Assembly (NCBI GenBank): GCA_017511205.1
Contig: JAFWLE010000003.1
Span: forward strand, 1-45,076
Direction of reading: 5' to 3'
Length of the DNA stretch: 45,076 nt
Source of the DNA: Candidatus Saccharimonadota bacterium
GTDB lineage: Bacteria; Patescibacteriota; Saccharimonadia; Saccharimonadales; Saccharimonadaceae
The notes under the pieces are model-generated. The model had not been told where the DNA came from and did no database searches. It was given only the letters and a program-made list of their open reading frames with translations. This document shows positions 1-7,961 of the stretch, piece by piece. The number at the start of each line of letters is the position of its first letter. The stretch's first letter is position 1. The position numbers and the translations under genes were made by a program.

Positions 1-1
1 G

Positions 2-1261
2 ACCCTATATGCAGGCTATACTCCAACTACTGGTGCCTACGGCTCTGTCACTTTACCAACAATTACCAAGACTGGCAACACTTGTAAATGGCAGAATACA
101 AATGACACTAGTGTTTACTACAATTCCGGTGCTTCGATTACACCAACTACTACTTTGGTATTACAAGGAGTCTGTACCGCTAATACGCAAACTATTACAC
201 TAAATAACAATGGTGGAGTAGGTGGATCAACTTCTACCACCGCAACGTTCGGAGCAAATACTCTAGAAAGTATTACAACTCCAACCAAAGCTAGTACCAC
301 TAATACTAGAACTGTCTCAGGTTTCACTTTAGCCAGCAGTGCTACAGGAGCTACAGTTTCATCAACTACCGCTCTAAATAGTACTAGCACCACTACTTAT
401 ACCTTCAACGGTTGGCATGCTAGTGATGATCAAACTAGCAGTTTAATCGCATCTAGCGCTTCAACTCCAGTGCTTCAAGCAAACACTATTTATACCGATG
501 CAACTGGAAAATGGACAAGTATGAACAGTAACGTCACACTTTACGCAGGCTATACCCCATCAACTAGCGCCTTTAGTACAGTCACTTTACCAACTATCAC
601 CAAAAAGGACGCTACATGTGGCTGGAGCTCCAACAGTTCAGATACTACATATACATACAATTCAGGTGCAACCATCACACCATCTAGCAACCTAGTCCTC
701 TACGGTATATGTAAAGCCAATTCTGATAAACCAGACGATCCAACGCCAGACGATCCAGATAGCGGTTCCGATGGAGAATCTACTTCAAAGAATTATCCAA
801 TTGAGAATAGTGAACAAACCCTAGGTGATGGTGAAGGGCTAATCATTGAAACTTCTGGTGAAGCTGAAAAGATTACCAGCGTAGAGATAGATGGCGAATC
901 AATCCCAGAAAACAAATATAAAGTAACCGTTGATTCAGAAACCGGCAAAACAATCATCACTATAGACCACGACTTAGCAGTTGGTTTAGAAGACGGTGAA
1001 CATACCATTACTATAAACTATGAAGATGGCACTTCTGAAGGCCTTATCACCAAGAGTGGTAACAAATTCATTATTGAAAATGTGGAGATAGAGGTGCCAG
1101 ATACTTCTGGTGTCACACCAGACACTGGCGCAGCTACCAAAAATAATGAAGGAATTATCGCCAACGCTCCATTCATTATTATCGCTACAATCTTGCTCAG
1201 TTCAACTGCGGCGGTAATAGCTAAGCGAAACAGCAAGAAAGTCAGTTTCATCAAACGCTAA
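2..1261 (+). CDS. Repeat-bearing cell-surface protein, C-terminal part
   Basis: The frame is open from base 2, so the gene starts left of the window and only about 420 C-terminal residues are visible. It contains InlB/Listeria-Bacteroides-type units (a glycine-rich strand, a NGW motif, then LYAGYT). Two copies of a Cys-containing block (LYAGYTP to GICKAN) lie about 537 bp apart. A Pro/Asp-rich linker near base 730 leads to a beta-rich region. The C-terminus has a TPDTGA motif, a hydrophobic segment and a basic KRNSKK tail, which is the layout of a sortase-type or membrane-retained anchor. It is probably an adhesin-like protein exposed on the cell surface. The anchor reading is inferred, since no sortase gene is in the window. 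A strong terminator follows. Confidence 0.85.
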   Translation, partial: TLYAGYTPTTGAYGSVTLPTITKTGNTCKWQNTNDTSVYYNSGASITPTTTLVLQGVCTANTQTITLNNNGGVGGSTSTTATFGANTLESITTPTKASTTNTRTVSGFTLASSATGATVSSTTALNSTSTTTYTFNGWHASDDQTSSLIASSASTPVLQANTIYTDATGKWTSMNSNVTLYAGYTPSTSAFSTVTLPTITKKDATCGWSSNSSDTTYTYNSGATITPSSNLVLYGICKANSDKPDDPTPDDPDSGSDGESTSKNYPIENSEQTLGDGEGLIIETSGEAEKITSVEIDGESIPENKYKVTVDSETGKTIITIDHDLAVGLEDGEHTITINYEDGTSEGLITKSGNKFIIENVEIEVPDTSGVTPDTGAATKNNEGIIANAPFIIIATILLSSTAAVIAKRNSKKVSFIKR

Positions 1262-1273
1262 ATAGCAAACATT

Positions 1274-1305
1274 AAAAGTAGCAGGTTAAAACCTGCTACT
1301 TTTTT
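1274..1305 (+). terminator. Rho-independent terminator of the surface protein gene
   Basis: A 14-bp stem (1274-1287 with 1290-1303) with a tiny loop, whose 3' arm runs into a T tract. It separates the surface gene from the proS promoter that begins at 1309. Confidence 0.9.
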
Positions 1306-1308
1306 GAT

Positions 1309-1337
1309 TTGACCTACCCTCTGCATAAGAGTATAAT
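1309..1337 (+). promoter_or_regulatory. proS promoter, leaderless configuration
   Basis: TTGACC (1309-1314), a 17-base spacer and TATAAT (1332-1337). The ATG at 1345 follows after 7 bases, where a sigma-70-type start site is expected, so the mRNA probably begins at or next to the start codon. No Shine-Dalgarno sequence is present. The longer in-frame reading that starts at 1309 would lie inside this promoter. Confidence 0.75.
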
Positions 1338-1344
1338 TACTCTT

Positions 1345-2577
1345 ATGAAAATGTCACAATCTTTCGTTAAAACCTTGCGTCAAGCATCTAGCGAGGAAAC
1401 TACTAAAAACGGCGCATTTCTAACTCGCGCTGGCTATGTCCACAAAGAAATGGCTGGTATCTACGACTATCTTCCACTCGGTCTTAAAGTTCTCGAAAAC
1501 ATCAAAAATATCATTCGCGAAGAATTAAATCAAATCGGCTGCGAAGAACTCTTAATGTCCACATTGCAAAATCCCGAGCCATGGGAAAAAACCGGCCGCT
1601 TTTCTAATCAACAAGTTGATATCTGGTTCAAAACTGAATTATCTAGTGGCGGCGAATTAGGCTTAGCCCCAACCCACGAAGAGCCAATCACTTCGCTCAT
1701 GAAAAACTATGTTAAAAGCTACAAAGATTTGCCAATATCCGCTTACCAGTTTCAAACTAAATTTAGAAACGAAAAACGCGCCAAATCTGGCATCTTACGC
1801 GGTCGTGAATTTCTAATGAAAGATCTATATAGCTTTCATACCACACCAGAAGAGCTAGAAGCTTATTACGATAAAATCATGAAAGTTTATCAAAACATTT
1901 TTAAGCGCGTTGGTATTGGTGATATCACTTTTCCTTGCTTTGCTTCTGGTGGCATTTTTTCAAAATATTCTCACGAATTCCAAACTTTTCTAGAAGTTGG
2001 TGAAGATACCGTTTATTATAATCAAGATAAATCTATTGTCTTAAATAAAGAAGTCTATACAGAAGAAGTATTAAATGACCTTGGCGTGAAACCCGAAGAA
2101 TTACAAACTACCAACGCCGCAGAAGTTGGTAATATCTTCAAACTTCAAACTAAGTTCACTGATCCGCTCGATCTTAAATTTTCTGACGAAAATAACGCCG
2201 AAAAAATTGTTTACATGGGCTGCTACGGTATTGGCGTTTCCAGACTCATGGGTGTCATTGCCGAAGTTTACGCCGACGACAAAGGCCTAGTCTGGCCAGA
2301 ATCCATCGCGCCGTTCAAATATCATTTAATTGCCATCGGCGAAAAAGCTGAAAAAATCGCAAATGATTTATACGACAAAAAACCAGATTCGTTCCTCTAT
2401 GACGATCGTGAAGACCTCCGCGTTGGCGAAAAATTTGCCGATGCCGATCTCATAGGATTAACTTATCGCGTAGTTATTTCTGACAAAACTTTGACCGAAA
2501 ACTCCGTTGAAATCACCGATCGCAAATCCGGAAAATCTAAGTTTTTGTCACTCGAAGCCTTCCAAAACAGCCTTTAG
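1345..2577 (+). CDS. proS: Proline--tRNA ligase, short form lacking the INS editing domain
   Basis: Charges tRNA-Pro with proline in the cytoplasm. Class II synthetase landmarks are visible: an N-terminal helix region (SFVKTLRQ), the APTHEEPIT proline-binding motif, motif 2 (TKFRNEKRAKSGILRGREF) and motif 3 (GIGVSRLMGVIAE), then an anticodon-binding domain. At 410 residues it is far below the roughly 570 of standard bacterial ProRS. The stretch between motifs 2 and 3 is short, so the ~180-residue INS domain that edits mischarged Ala-tRNA is absent. ATG 1345 was chosen because the promoter ends at 1337; ATG 1351 is an alternative. The tRNA-Pro cluster lies about 4.6 kb downstream. It converges on the aminopeptidase gene. 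Confidence 0.93.
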   Translation: MKMSQSFVKTLRQASSEETTKNGAFLTRAGYVHKEMAGIYDYLPLGLKVLENIKNIIREELNQIGCEELLMSTLQNPEPWEKTGRFSNQQVDIWFKTELSSGGELGLAPTHEEPITSLMKNYVKSYKDLPISAYQFQTKFRNEKRAKSGILRGREFLMKDLYSFHTTPEELEAYYDKIMKVYQNIFKRVGIGDITFPCFASGGIFSKYSHEFQTFLEVGEDTVYYNQDKSIVLNKEVYTEEVLNDLGVKPEELQTTNAAEVGNIFKLQTKFTDPLDLKFSDENNAEKIVYMGCYGIGVSRLMGVIAEVYADDKGLVWPESIAPFKYHLIAIGEKAEKIANDLYDKKPDSFLYDDREDLRVGEKFADADLIGLTYRVVISDKTLTENSVEITDRKSGKSKFLSLEAFQNSL

Positions 2578-2593
2578 GATAATATTCAGCTTT

Positions 2594-2727
2594 GTTACAT
2601 AATTCATTCATATCGAAGGATATAAAGGCAAAATCTCTGATTTTGCCGCCGCAAGGGCGAAGCGACGTGGTAAAATCTCTAGATTACCACGTCGCGAAGC
2701 TCCTGAGATATGAATGAATTATGTAAC
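2594..2727. repeat. Nested palindromic element between proS and pepN
   Basis: Perfect 21-bp outer inverted repeats (2594-2614 and 2707-2727) enclose two further hairpins. One is 2627-2635 with 2639-2647 (9 bp, 3-base loop). The other is 2662-2673 with 2684-2695 (12 bp, 10-base loop). The two inner hairpins share the core AAAATCTCT. The interior is more GC-rich than its surroundings. It sits between convergent genes and may act as a two-way terminator, but it is far more elaborate than a simple terminator and resembles a small palindromic mobile repeat. Confidence 0.8.
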
Positions 2728-2731
2728 CCAA

Positions 2732-5089
2732 CTATATATTATATATAGCTTCAAATACGGCTTTTTGGTTCTTTTTGATTAAGTCTAGCCTAGCTTTTAT
2801 CTCATTTGTGCCAATTTTTACTGCACGCGTTAGTGTCGGATCGTCTTTTATCGGCTCAAAGAATTTACAATATTTATCATATTCTTCTTCCGTCCGTGCT
2901 AACCTGCCAATCACCATTGGAAAATCCCCCAACGTCTTCTCGCCACCAGTTTCTTTAATCTTTTCCCAATTCTTTACCATCCAGTCGAATACTTTTTTCC
3001 GCGATTTCGGATTTCTATAAAGCGCCACGAACAAATGCAGTTGATCTTGTGGCTTCACTGCTTCCGTATCATCTAAAAGCGCCAGTACCTTGTCTAGCTC
3101 TTTTTCGTCTCGCACTAAGCTCGCTGCCATTAAATAATCAAATTTAACATCCGGGTCAGTAATTATTCGATACTTCTCCAAATAACCATCAGTTACTTTT
3201 GGTTCTAAGAAAATCTTCGCGCTTAAAATATCCTCCCGAATTTCTGGATCCATTTTGTTGCAATCATTATCATACCAACCAGACAATTCTTTAAATCTTA
3301 CTTCGTCTTCCGCATAATAATCTAGCGCCATTAAGTTCGCTCTTAATCTAATCATATTCTCGTCATCATCCGGCTTTGTTTTCATGCCAATTTCCGCTAG
3401 TTTCTGATCAACTAGTTTCAAAGTATACTTCTTCAGTAGTTTTTCTTCCGGCGATTCATCATCCACATAAATCGACAAGTTGCCAACTAGAGCTGTCACT
3501 TTATTCCAAACTGCCGCAAGATCCTCATTCTTAAACTTCATAGTTAGTGGTAGTAACGACGCCGCACTTTGCATTCCCGCCTTCGTGATTAAATCTCGGT
3601 CAATCAAAAGCCTCAATTTTTCTTCCAAACCTAATTTATCGAAATCTTTTAACCTCGCATCAAACTCACCATCCGTCAAATTTAACACATAATGTCCACT
3701 CATGTCTTCCGTCACTTTCGGGATTGGCCACTCACCTTCCTCGCATGGTCCATCCAAAAGAAATCTCTTCTGGCTAAACTTCTCAAAATTCCCTTCCTCA
3801 TTCGTAATCACTGGGTATCCTGGTTTATCAATAAAAGCATGCATCAGTTTCTTAGGTTCAAACTCGGCAAATGGCTCTAGAGCCTCCCACAAATCGTCCC
3901 CCATCGTATTACTATATTTATATTTCTCAAAGTATTCTCGGATACCTTTGCAAAAATTCTCCCAGCCCATCAAACGAATTAACATCAGCATCAATCTCGC
4001 GCCTTTTGCATATACAATTGCTCCGTCAAATAAAGTCGCAATCTCTTCCGGATTTTTCACGTCTTGATGTACCGACTGCACTCCTTTATAAGCATCACGT
4101 GTCAGCGCTGCACAGCAATCACCAGTAAAGAAGCTCTCAAAAATCTTATACTCCGGATGGATGTGATCCGTCGCATAGTATTCCATAACCGTCGCAAACG
4201 ATTCGTTTAACCACAAATCGTCCCACCATTTCATCGTCACAAGGTCGCCAAACCATTGGTGCGAAAGCTCATGTGAAACCGTGAGTGCCACCGACTTCTT
4301 CGTGCCGAGCGTTGCATTCGGCGAAGCCAGCATCATCGACTCTCGATAAGTTACCAGTCCCCAGTTTTCCATCGCGCCTGCCTCAAAATCTGGCAAAGCC
4401 ACCTGATCTAGTTTCTTCAAAGGATAAGGAATCCCAAAATTGTCATTATAAAACTCCAGCGCTCTCGCGGCAATTTCATTTGCAAAATCTACCGATTCAA
4501 TATCCTGATTTAGAGCACAATAAGTCGTAATCTCCACGCCATGTTTATTCTTCACGGTACGTCCATGGAATTTACCAATCACCCACGCCAGAAGATACGT
4601 AGACATCCGTGGCGTCGGCTCACCCAGTGCCACATTAGTTAGGACCAAATCATCTTTTTCTGGCACCTTAATATTTACTTCAAACACTGCCTTAGCCGCC
4701 GGTTCATCAACACATGGAAAAGCCTCCCTCGCATAATGGCTTTCAAATTGCGTCGCCACAATCGTTTCAGTTTTACCGTTATACTCATAAGTCGATATAT
4801 ATGCCCCCTGCATATTTTCGTTCAGCTTGCCATTATAAGTAATTAAAATATCCGTTTCACCCAGTGGGACATTTTTAACCTCCAAGACTTTCCCATCCGC
4901 CTTAAACTCCATCTCTTCGCCGTTTACCAAAACATCCATAACCTTGAGACCCACCGCATGAAACTTCACCGTCTCGTTTAAGACTTCCCCAGATACTTTT
5001 ACTGTGCCAGAAATAGTCTTCTTGCGCTTATCAATAAACAAGTCTAAAATGTATTTTTCTGGTACAAAGTAATCTAACAATCTTTCCAT
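2732..5089 (-). CDS. pepN: M1 family zinc aminopeptidase (PepN-like)
   Basis: Removes N-terminal residues from peptides, supplying amino acids to an organism expected to make few of its own. The exopeptidase motif GAMEN is at about 238-242. The zinc site HELSHQWF starts at 273, with the third ligand Glu at about 296 in LNES, giving the HExxH-X18-E signature. No signal peptide is present, so it is probably cytoplasmic. At 785 residues it is full length for the family, with an N-terminal beta domain and a C-terminal helical ERAP1-like domain. A weak AAAGGA site lies 12 bases before the ATG. The stop codon lies in an AT-rich 17-mer that recurs at 28482 and 32982. Palindromic elements flank the gene on both sides. 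Confidence 0.93.
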   Translation of the reverse strand: MERLLDYFVPEKYILDLFIDKRKKTISGTVKVSGEVLNETVKFHAVGLKVMDVLVNGEEMEFKADGKVLEVKNVPLGETDILITYNGKLNENMQGAYISTYEYNGKTETIVATQFESHYAREAFPCVDEPAAKAVFEVNIKVPEKDDLVLTNVALGEPTPRMSTYLLAWVIGKFHGRTVKNKHGVEITTYCALNQDIESVDFANEIAARALEFYNDNFGIPYPLKKLDQVALPDFEAGAMENWGLVTYRESMMLASPNATLGTKKSVALTVSHELSHQWFGDLVTMKWWDDLWLNESFATVMEYYATDHIHPEYKIFESFFTGDCCAALTRDAYKGVQSVHQDVKNPEEIATLFDGAIVYAKGARLMLMLIRLMGWENFCKGIREYFEKYKYSNTMGDDLWEALEPFAEFEPKKLMHAFIDKPGYPVITNEEGNFEKFSQKRFLLDGPCEEGEWPIPKVTEDMSGHYVLNLTDGEFDARLKDFDKLGLEEKLRLLIDRDLITKAGMQSAASLLPLTMKFKNEDLAAVWNKVTALVGNLSIYVDDESPEEKLLKKYTLKLVDQKLAEIGMKTKPDDDENMIRLRANLMALDYYAEDEVRFKELSGWYDNDCNKMDPEIREDILSAKIFLEPKVTDGYLEKYRIITDPDVKFDYLMAASLVRDEKELDKVLALLDDTEAVKPQDQLHLFVALYRNPKSRKKVFDWMVKNWEKIKETGGEKTLGDFPMVIGRLARTEEEYDKYCKFFEPIKDDPTLTRAVKIGTNEIKARLDLIKKNQKAVFEAIYNI

Positions 5090-5108
5090 ATTATGATTAA
5101 TCCTTTCT

Positions 5109-5230
5109 AAATTTTTTTGAAAGTTTTTTGCGAATTAAGCGAGCCCAAGAAAGTTTTTGTAAATTTTAGGAAAATTTACGAAAACTTTCCTGGCGCGAGC
5201 ACGACAACGCAAAAAACTCCAAAAAAATTT
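5109..5230. repeat. Nested inverted-repeat element between pepN and ftsH
   Basis: Outer arms 5109-5118 with 5221-5230, then 5123-5132 with 5208-5217, enclose a central hairpin of about 19 bp (5149-5167 with 5171-5189, loop AGG, one G-U pair). Both outer tracts are A/T runs, so it could terminate transcription from ftsH on the minus strand. The layout (long outer palindrome with an inner hairpin, about 120 bp) matches the elements at 2594 and 9728, but the sequence does not. Confidence 0.7.
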
Positions 5231-5237
5231 TAAATTA

Positions 5238-7157
5238 TTAATGTAATTTAGCAGTTGTAGGTAGTTTTGTTTCTTTTAGAAGCGGTTCAAGTTCTGCTTC
5301 TTCCAAAGTCTCATGCGCTAGTAATTCTTCCGCTAATTTATCCAGTGTCTTTTTATTCGCTTTCAAAACTTCTTCTGCTCTTTTTGCAGCTTCATCCGAT
5401 AATTTCTTAATCTCTAAATCAATCAATTCTGCAGTTTTTTCGGAATATGGTTTACCAGCTGTAATAGTATAATATCCTGTCGCTTCATCCGGGAATACCA
5501 AATTTCGTGTACCCTCGCCCATACCTTCCTCCACTACCATCGATTTAGCCAGTTCAGCCACATTTTTTAAATCTGACGAAGCACCAGTTGTAATCGCATC
5601 AGTGCCAAAAATCAATTTCTCTGCTACTCTGCCGCCCATGCCACGTGCTAGGATGTCCTTTAGTTCATAAATATTCTTGTAACTCCGATCTTCTGGTGGC
5701 AAAAACCACGTCACACCACCCGTTGAACCACGTGGAATGATTGTGATCTTATGTACTGGGTCAGAATCTGGTAATACGTGTCCCACAATCGCGTGCCCCG
5801 CCTCGTGATAAGCCGTAATCTTCTTTTCGGTATCATTCATCACCTTTGACTTTCTTTCTGGCCCAATCGCTACCCTCTCAAATGCTTCTGTCAAATCCTT
5901 ATTAGAAATCGCTTTATGCCCTTCCCGTGCGGCTGTGATAGCTGCTTCATTTGCAATATTCGCGAGATCCGCGCCCGAAGAGCCTGCCGTCTTTTTCGCC
6001 AAAGATTCAAGATCCACGTCTTCCGAAACTGGTTTACCCTTGAAGTGCACTTTCAAGATTTCCAAACGGTCTTTTCTTTCCGGCAAAGTCACATTCACAT
6101 GTCGGTCAAACCGCCCAGGACGCAATAACGCTTTATCCAACATATCCACCCGGTTCGTCGCCGCCATCACAATTACGCCCGAATCATTATCAAATCCGTC
6201 CATTTCCACCAAAATCTGGTTCAAAGTCTGCTCATCTTCGCGCCCAGCGCCACCTCGCGCATCACGTTTATGCGCCACTGCATCAATTTCATCGATAAAG
6301 ATAATTGACGGTGCATTTTTCTTCGCTTTACTAAATAAATCCCGTACCCGAGAAGCACCTACACCCACAAACATTTCCGCAAATTCCGAACCAGAAATTG
6401 AGAAAAACGGCACATTAGCTTCGCCCGCTACTGCCCGCGCCATTAAAGTCTTACCAGTACCTGGCTCACCCGCGAGAAGCACCCCACGCGGAATCTTCGC
6501 ACCGAGTTTCTCGTATTTCTTCGGACTCTTCAAGAAGTCTACAATTTCCGTCAAATCTTGCTTAGCCGACTCATTTCCAGCCACGTCCTTAAAAGTCACT
6601 TTTTTCTTATCTGGACCATAAAGTTTGGCTTTCGCTTTACCAAAACCTAGCGACTGACTATTCGCCATATTTGCCTGTTTCATCATCCAGGAGAAGAAGA
6701 TTACGATTGCCACAATTGGAAGAACCGTAAGTGCTACATCAAACACAATTCCCCAAGCGTCCACGTCTTCTTTGTACTCAATAATCGGATAAGTTTCCTG
6801 GCATTTAGTTAGTTCTTCACCTTCTAGATCATCGCAATGGTTTACTAAGCCTTGGTCATAAAGTGTACCAGAATTATCCTTACGTGAAGTTTCCGTCGGC
6901 TGATCCTTACCCTTCAAAGTAATATCAAGTGTGTTGCCAGTTACAGTAATTTTCGAAATATTACCTTCTGGGTCATTCGCCCGCATAATTACGTCCGAAA
7001 TCGGCACTTCAGTTTTTTGTGCCTTTCCATAATCCATATTACTAATTAAAAACGTCGCAAAGAGAACTAAAACCAATGCAAATAGAATACTCCTAATAGT
7101 ATTTGATTTATTATTTACGGGCTTACCCTTTGTCTTATTCGTGATATTATCCGCCAC
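5238..7157 (-). CDS. ftsH: ATP-dependent zinc metalloprotease FtsH
   Basis: Membrane-anchored AAA+ protease that unfolds and degrades damaged membrane and regulatory proteins. The N-terminus has a transmembrane helix (about 22-40), a small outer domain (45-135) and a second helix (137-158). The AAA module has Walker A GEPGTGKT (about 230-237) and Walker B IIFIDEID (about 285-292), followed by an SRH region ending DRHV. The peptidase site HEAGH lies at about 451-455. At 639 residues it is normal length. Start: GTG at 7157, preceded by AAGGAG at good spacing, so this gene uses a conventional ribosome-binding site. The outer domain contains two Cys (CDDLEGEELTKC), unusual for FtsH and possibly a disulfide. 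Confidence 0.96.
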   Translation of the reverse strand: MADNITNKTKGKPVNNKSNTIRSILFALVLVLFATFLISNMDYGKAQKTEVPISDVIMRANDPEGNISKITVTGNTLDITLKGKDQPTETSRKDNSGTLYDQGLVNHCDDLEGEELTKCQETYPIIEYKEDVDAWGIVFDVALTVLPIVAIVIFFSWMMKQANMANSQSLGFGKAKAKLYGPDKKKVTFKDVAGNESAKQDLTEIVDFLKSPKKYEKLGAKIPRGVLLAGEPGTGKTLMARAVAGEANVPFFSISGSEFAEMFVGVGASRVRDLFSKAKKNAPSIIFIDEIDAVAHKRDARGGAGREDEQTLNQILVEMDGFDNDSGVIVMAATNRVDMLDKALLRPGRFDRHVNVTLPERKDRLEILKVHFKGKPVSEDVDLESLAKKTAGSSGADLANIANEAAITAAREGHKAISNKDLTEAFERVAIGPERKSKVMNDTEKKITAYHEAGHAIVGHVLPDSDPVHKITIIPRGSTGGVTWFLPPEDRSYKNIYELKDILARGMGGRVAEKLIFGTDAITTGASSDLKNVAELAKSMVVEEGMGEGTRNLVFPDEATGYYTITAGKPYSEKTAELIDLEIKKLSDEAAKRAEEVLKANKKTLDKLAEELLAHETLEEAELEPLLKETKLPTTAKLH

Positions 7158-7208
7158 TTTTTTATCTCCTTTATCTCTTTATTTTACCACATTTATTATA
7201 ATATATGG

Positions 7209-7214
7209 TATAAT
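7209..7214 (+). promoter_or_regulatory. -10 box of the tRNA-Pro cluster
   Basis: TATAAT 11 bases before the first tRNA-Pro. No good -35 match is seen at the right distance. Confidence 0.6.
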
Positions 7215-7224
7215 TTAAATACAG

Positions 7225-7300
7225 CTGGGTGTGGCGCAGTTGGTAGCGCGCGACTTTTGGGAAGTCGAGGCCGCTGGTTCAAGTCCAGTCACCCAGACCA
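7225..7300 (+). tRNA. tRNA-Pro (anticodon UGG)
   Basis: Cloverleaf: acceptor CTGGGTG/CACCCAG, D arm with GTTGG, anticodon stem CGACT/AGTCG with loop TTTGGGA (anticodon TGG), T loop TTCAAGT, and encoded ACCA. C1-G72 is typical of bacterial tRNA-Pro. First of a tandem proline cluster. Confidence 0.95.
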
Positions 7301-7314
7301 TTTTTATATGTATT

Positions 7315-7391
7315 CTGGGATTGGCGCAGCCTGGTAGCGCGCACGCATGGGGTGCGTGAGGTCAGGAGTTCAAATCTCCTATCCCAGACCA
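7315..7391 (+). tRNA. tRNA-Pro (anticodon GGG)
   Basis: Acceptor CTGGGAT/ATCCCAG, anticodon stem CACGC/GCGTG with loop ATGGGGT (anticodon GGG after U33), T loop TTCAAAT, CCA encoded. It differs from its neighbours in the T arm, so it is an older paralogue. Confidence 0.93.
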
Positions 7392-7397
7392 AACCTT

Positions 7398-7458
7398 CTG
7401 GGTGTGGCGCAGTTGGTAGCGCTTTAGCGTAGGGACGCTGAGGTCGTCAGTTCAAGTC
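7398..7458 (+). pseudogene. Broken tRNA-Pro copy
   Basis: The first 24 bases repeat the neighbouring tRNA-Pro genes. The anticodon loop has lost a base (TAGGGA, 6 nt). The sequence departs from the tRNA after TTCAAGTCAC, so the 3' T-stem strand, the acceptor strand and CCA are missing. It is a decayed duplicate of the CGG copy that begins at 7473. Confidence 0.85.
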
Positions 7459-7472
7459 ACAAATCATCATTT

Positions 7473-7548
7473 CTGGGTGTGGCGCAGTTGGTAGCGCGCA
7501 GCGTTCGGGACGCTGAGGTCGTCAGTTCAAGTCTGATCACCCAGACCA
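7473..7548 (+). tRNA. tRNA-Pro (anticodon CGG)
   Basis: Acceptor CTGGGTG/CACCCAG, D arm identical to the UGG copy, anticodon stem CAGCG/CGCTG with loop TTCGGGA (anticodon CGG), T loop TTCAAGT, CCA encoded. With the UGG and GGG genes, all proline codons are served by adjacent genes. Confidence 0.94.
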
Positions 7549-7559
7549 TTTTTTTATGC

Positions 7560-7565
7560 TATAAT
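7560..7565 (+). promoter_or_regulatory. -10 box for the small membrane protein gene
   Basis: TATAAT just downstream of the tRNA-Pro cluster gives a predicted leader of about 40 bases before the ATG at 7613. Confidence 0.5.
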
Positions 7566-7612
7566 AAACTCACGACAAAAGACAACAATTACTAACAAAT
7601 CATTTGCTATTC

Positions 7613-7960
7613 ATGACAAATCATAATACAAAACAAGAATTTACACAAAACTATTCCACTAATTCCAAATCTACTGCAAAAAGATGCAGTATTATTAATC
7701 TTATTATTGGTATTATCATTTTTATCGGCTCTCTCATAGTTATAAATAATGCACCAGTATACGTTTTATTCGTTTTGATTCGCATTCTAGGCCCCTTTGT
7801 AATTAGTGGAGAAATTATTAACGTCATCCTTTTAGTATCCACAATCATCAATTCAAGCAAACAAAAAAATCAAACGTCGCCAATCTTTATTATCATTGCA
7901 GTATTAGGCACAGTTTTATCATTCTATCCATTCATTTATATTGCACTCGAAAATATATAA
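7613..7960 (+). CDS. Small multi-pass membrane protein, function unknown
   Basis: I do not recognise this 115-residue protein. A polar Asn/Thr/Lys-rich start is followed by three or four hydrophobic segments (an Ile-rich stretch after CSIINLI, one around VLFVLIRILGPFVI, one around INVILLVSTII, and a C-terminal one around PIFIIIAVLGTVLSFYPFIYIAL), so it is an integral membrane protein with short loops. ATG 7613 was preferred over the upstream TTG at 7604; neither has a clear ribosome-binding site. Its stop is one base from the stop of the convergent helicase gene. It follows the tRNA-Pro cluster with its own -10 box. Its AT-rich, Ile-heavy composition could mean recent arrival or relaxed constraint. 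Confidence 0.65.
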   Translation: MTNHNTKQEFTQNYSTNSKSTAKRCSIINLIIGIIIFIGSLIVINNAPVYVLFVLIRILGPFVISGEIINVILLVSTIINSSKQKNQTSPIFIIIAVLGTVLSFYPFIYIALENI

Positions 7961-7961
7961 T

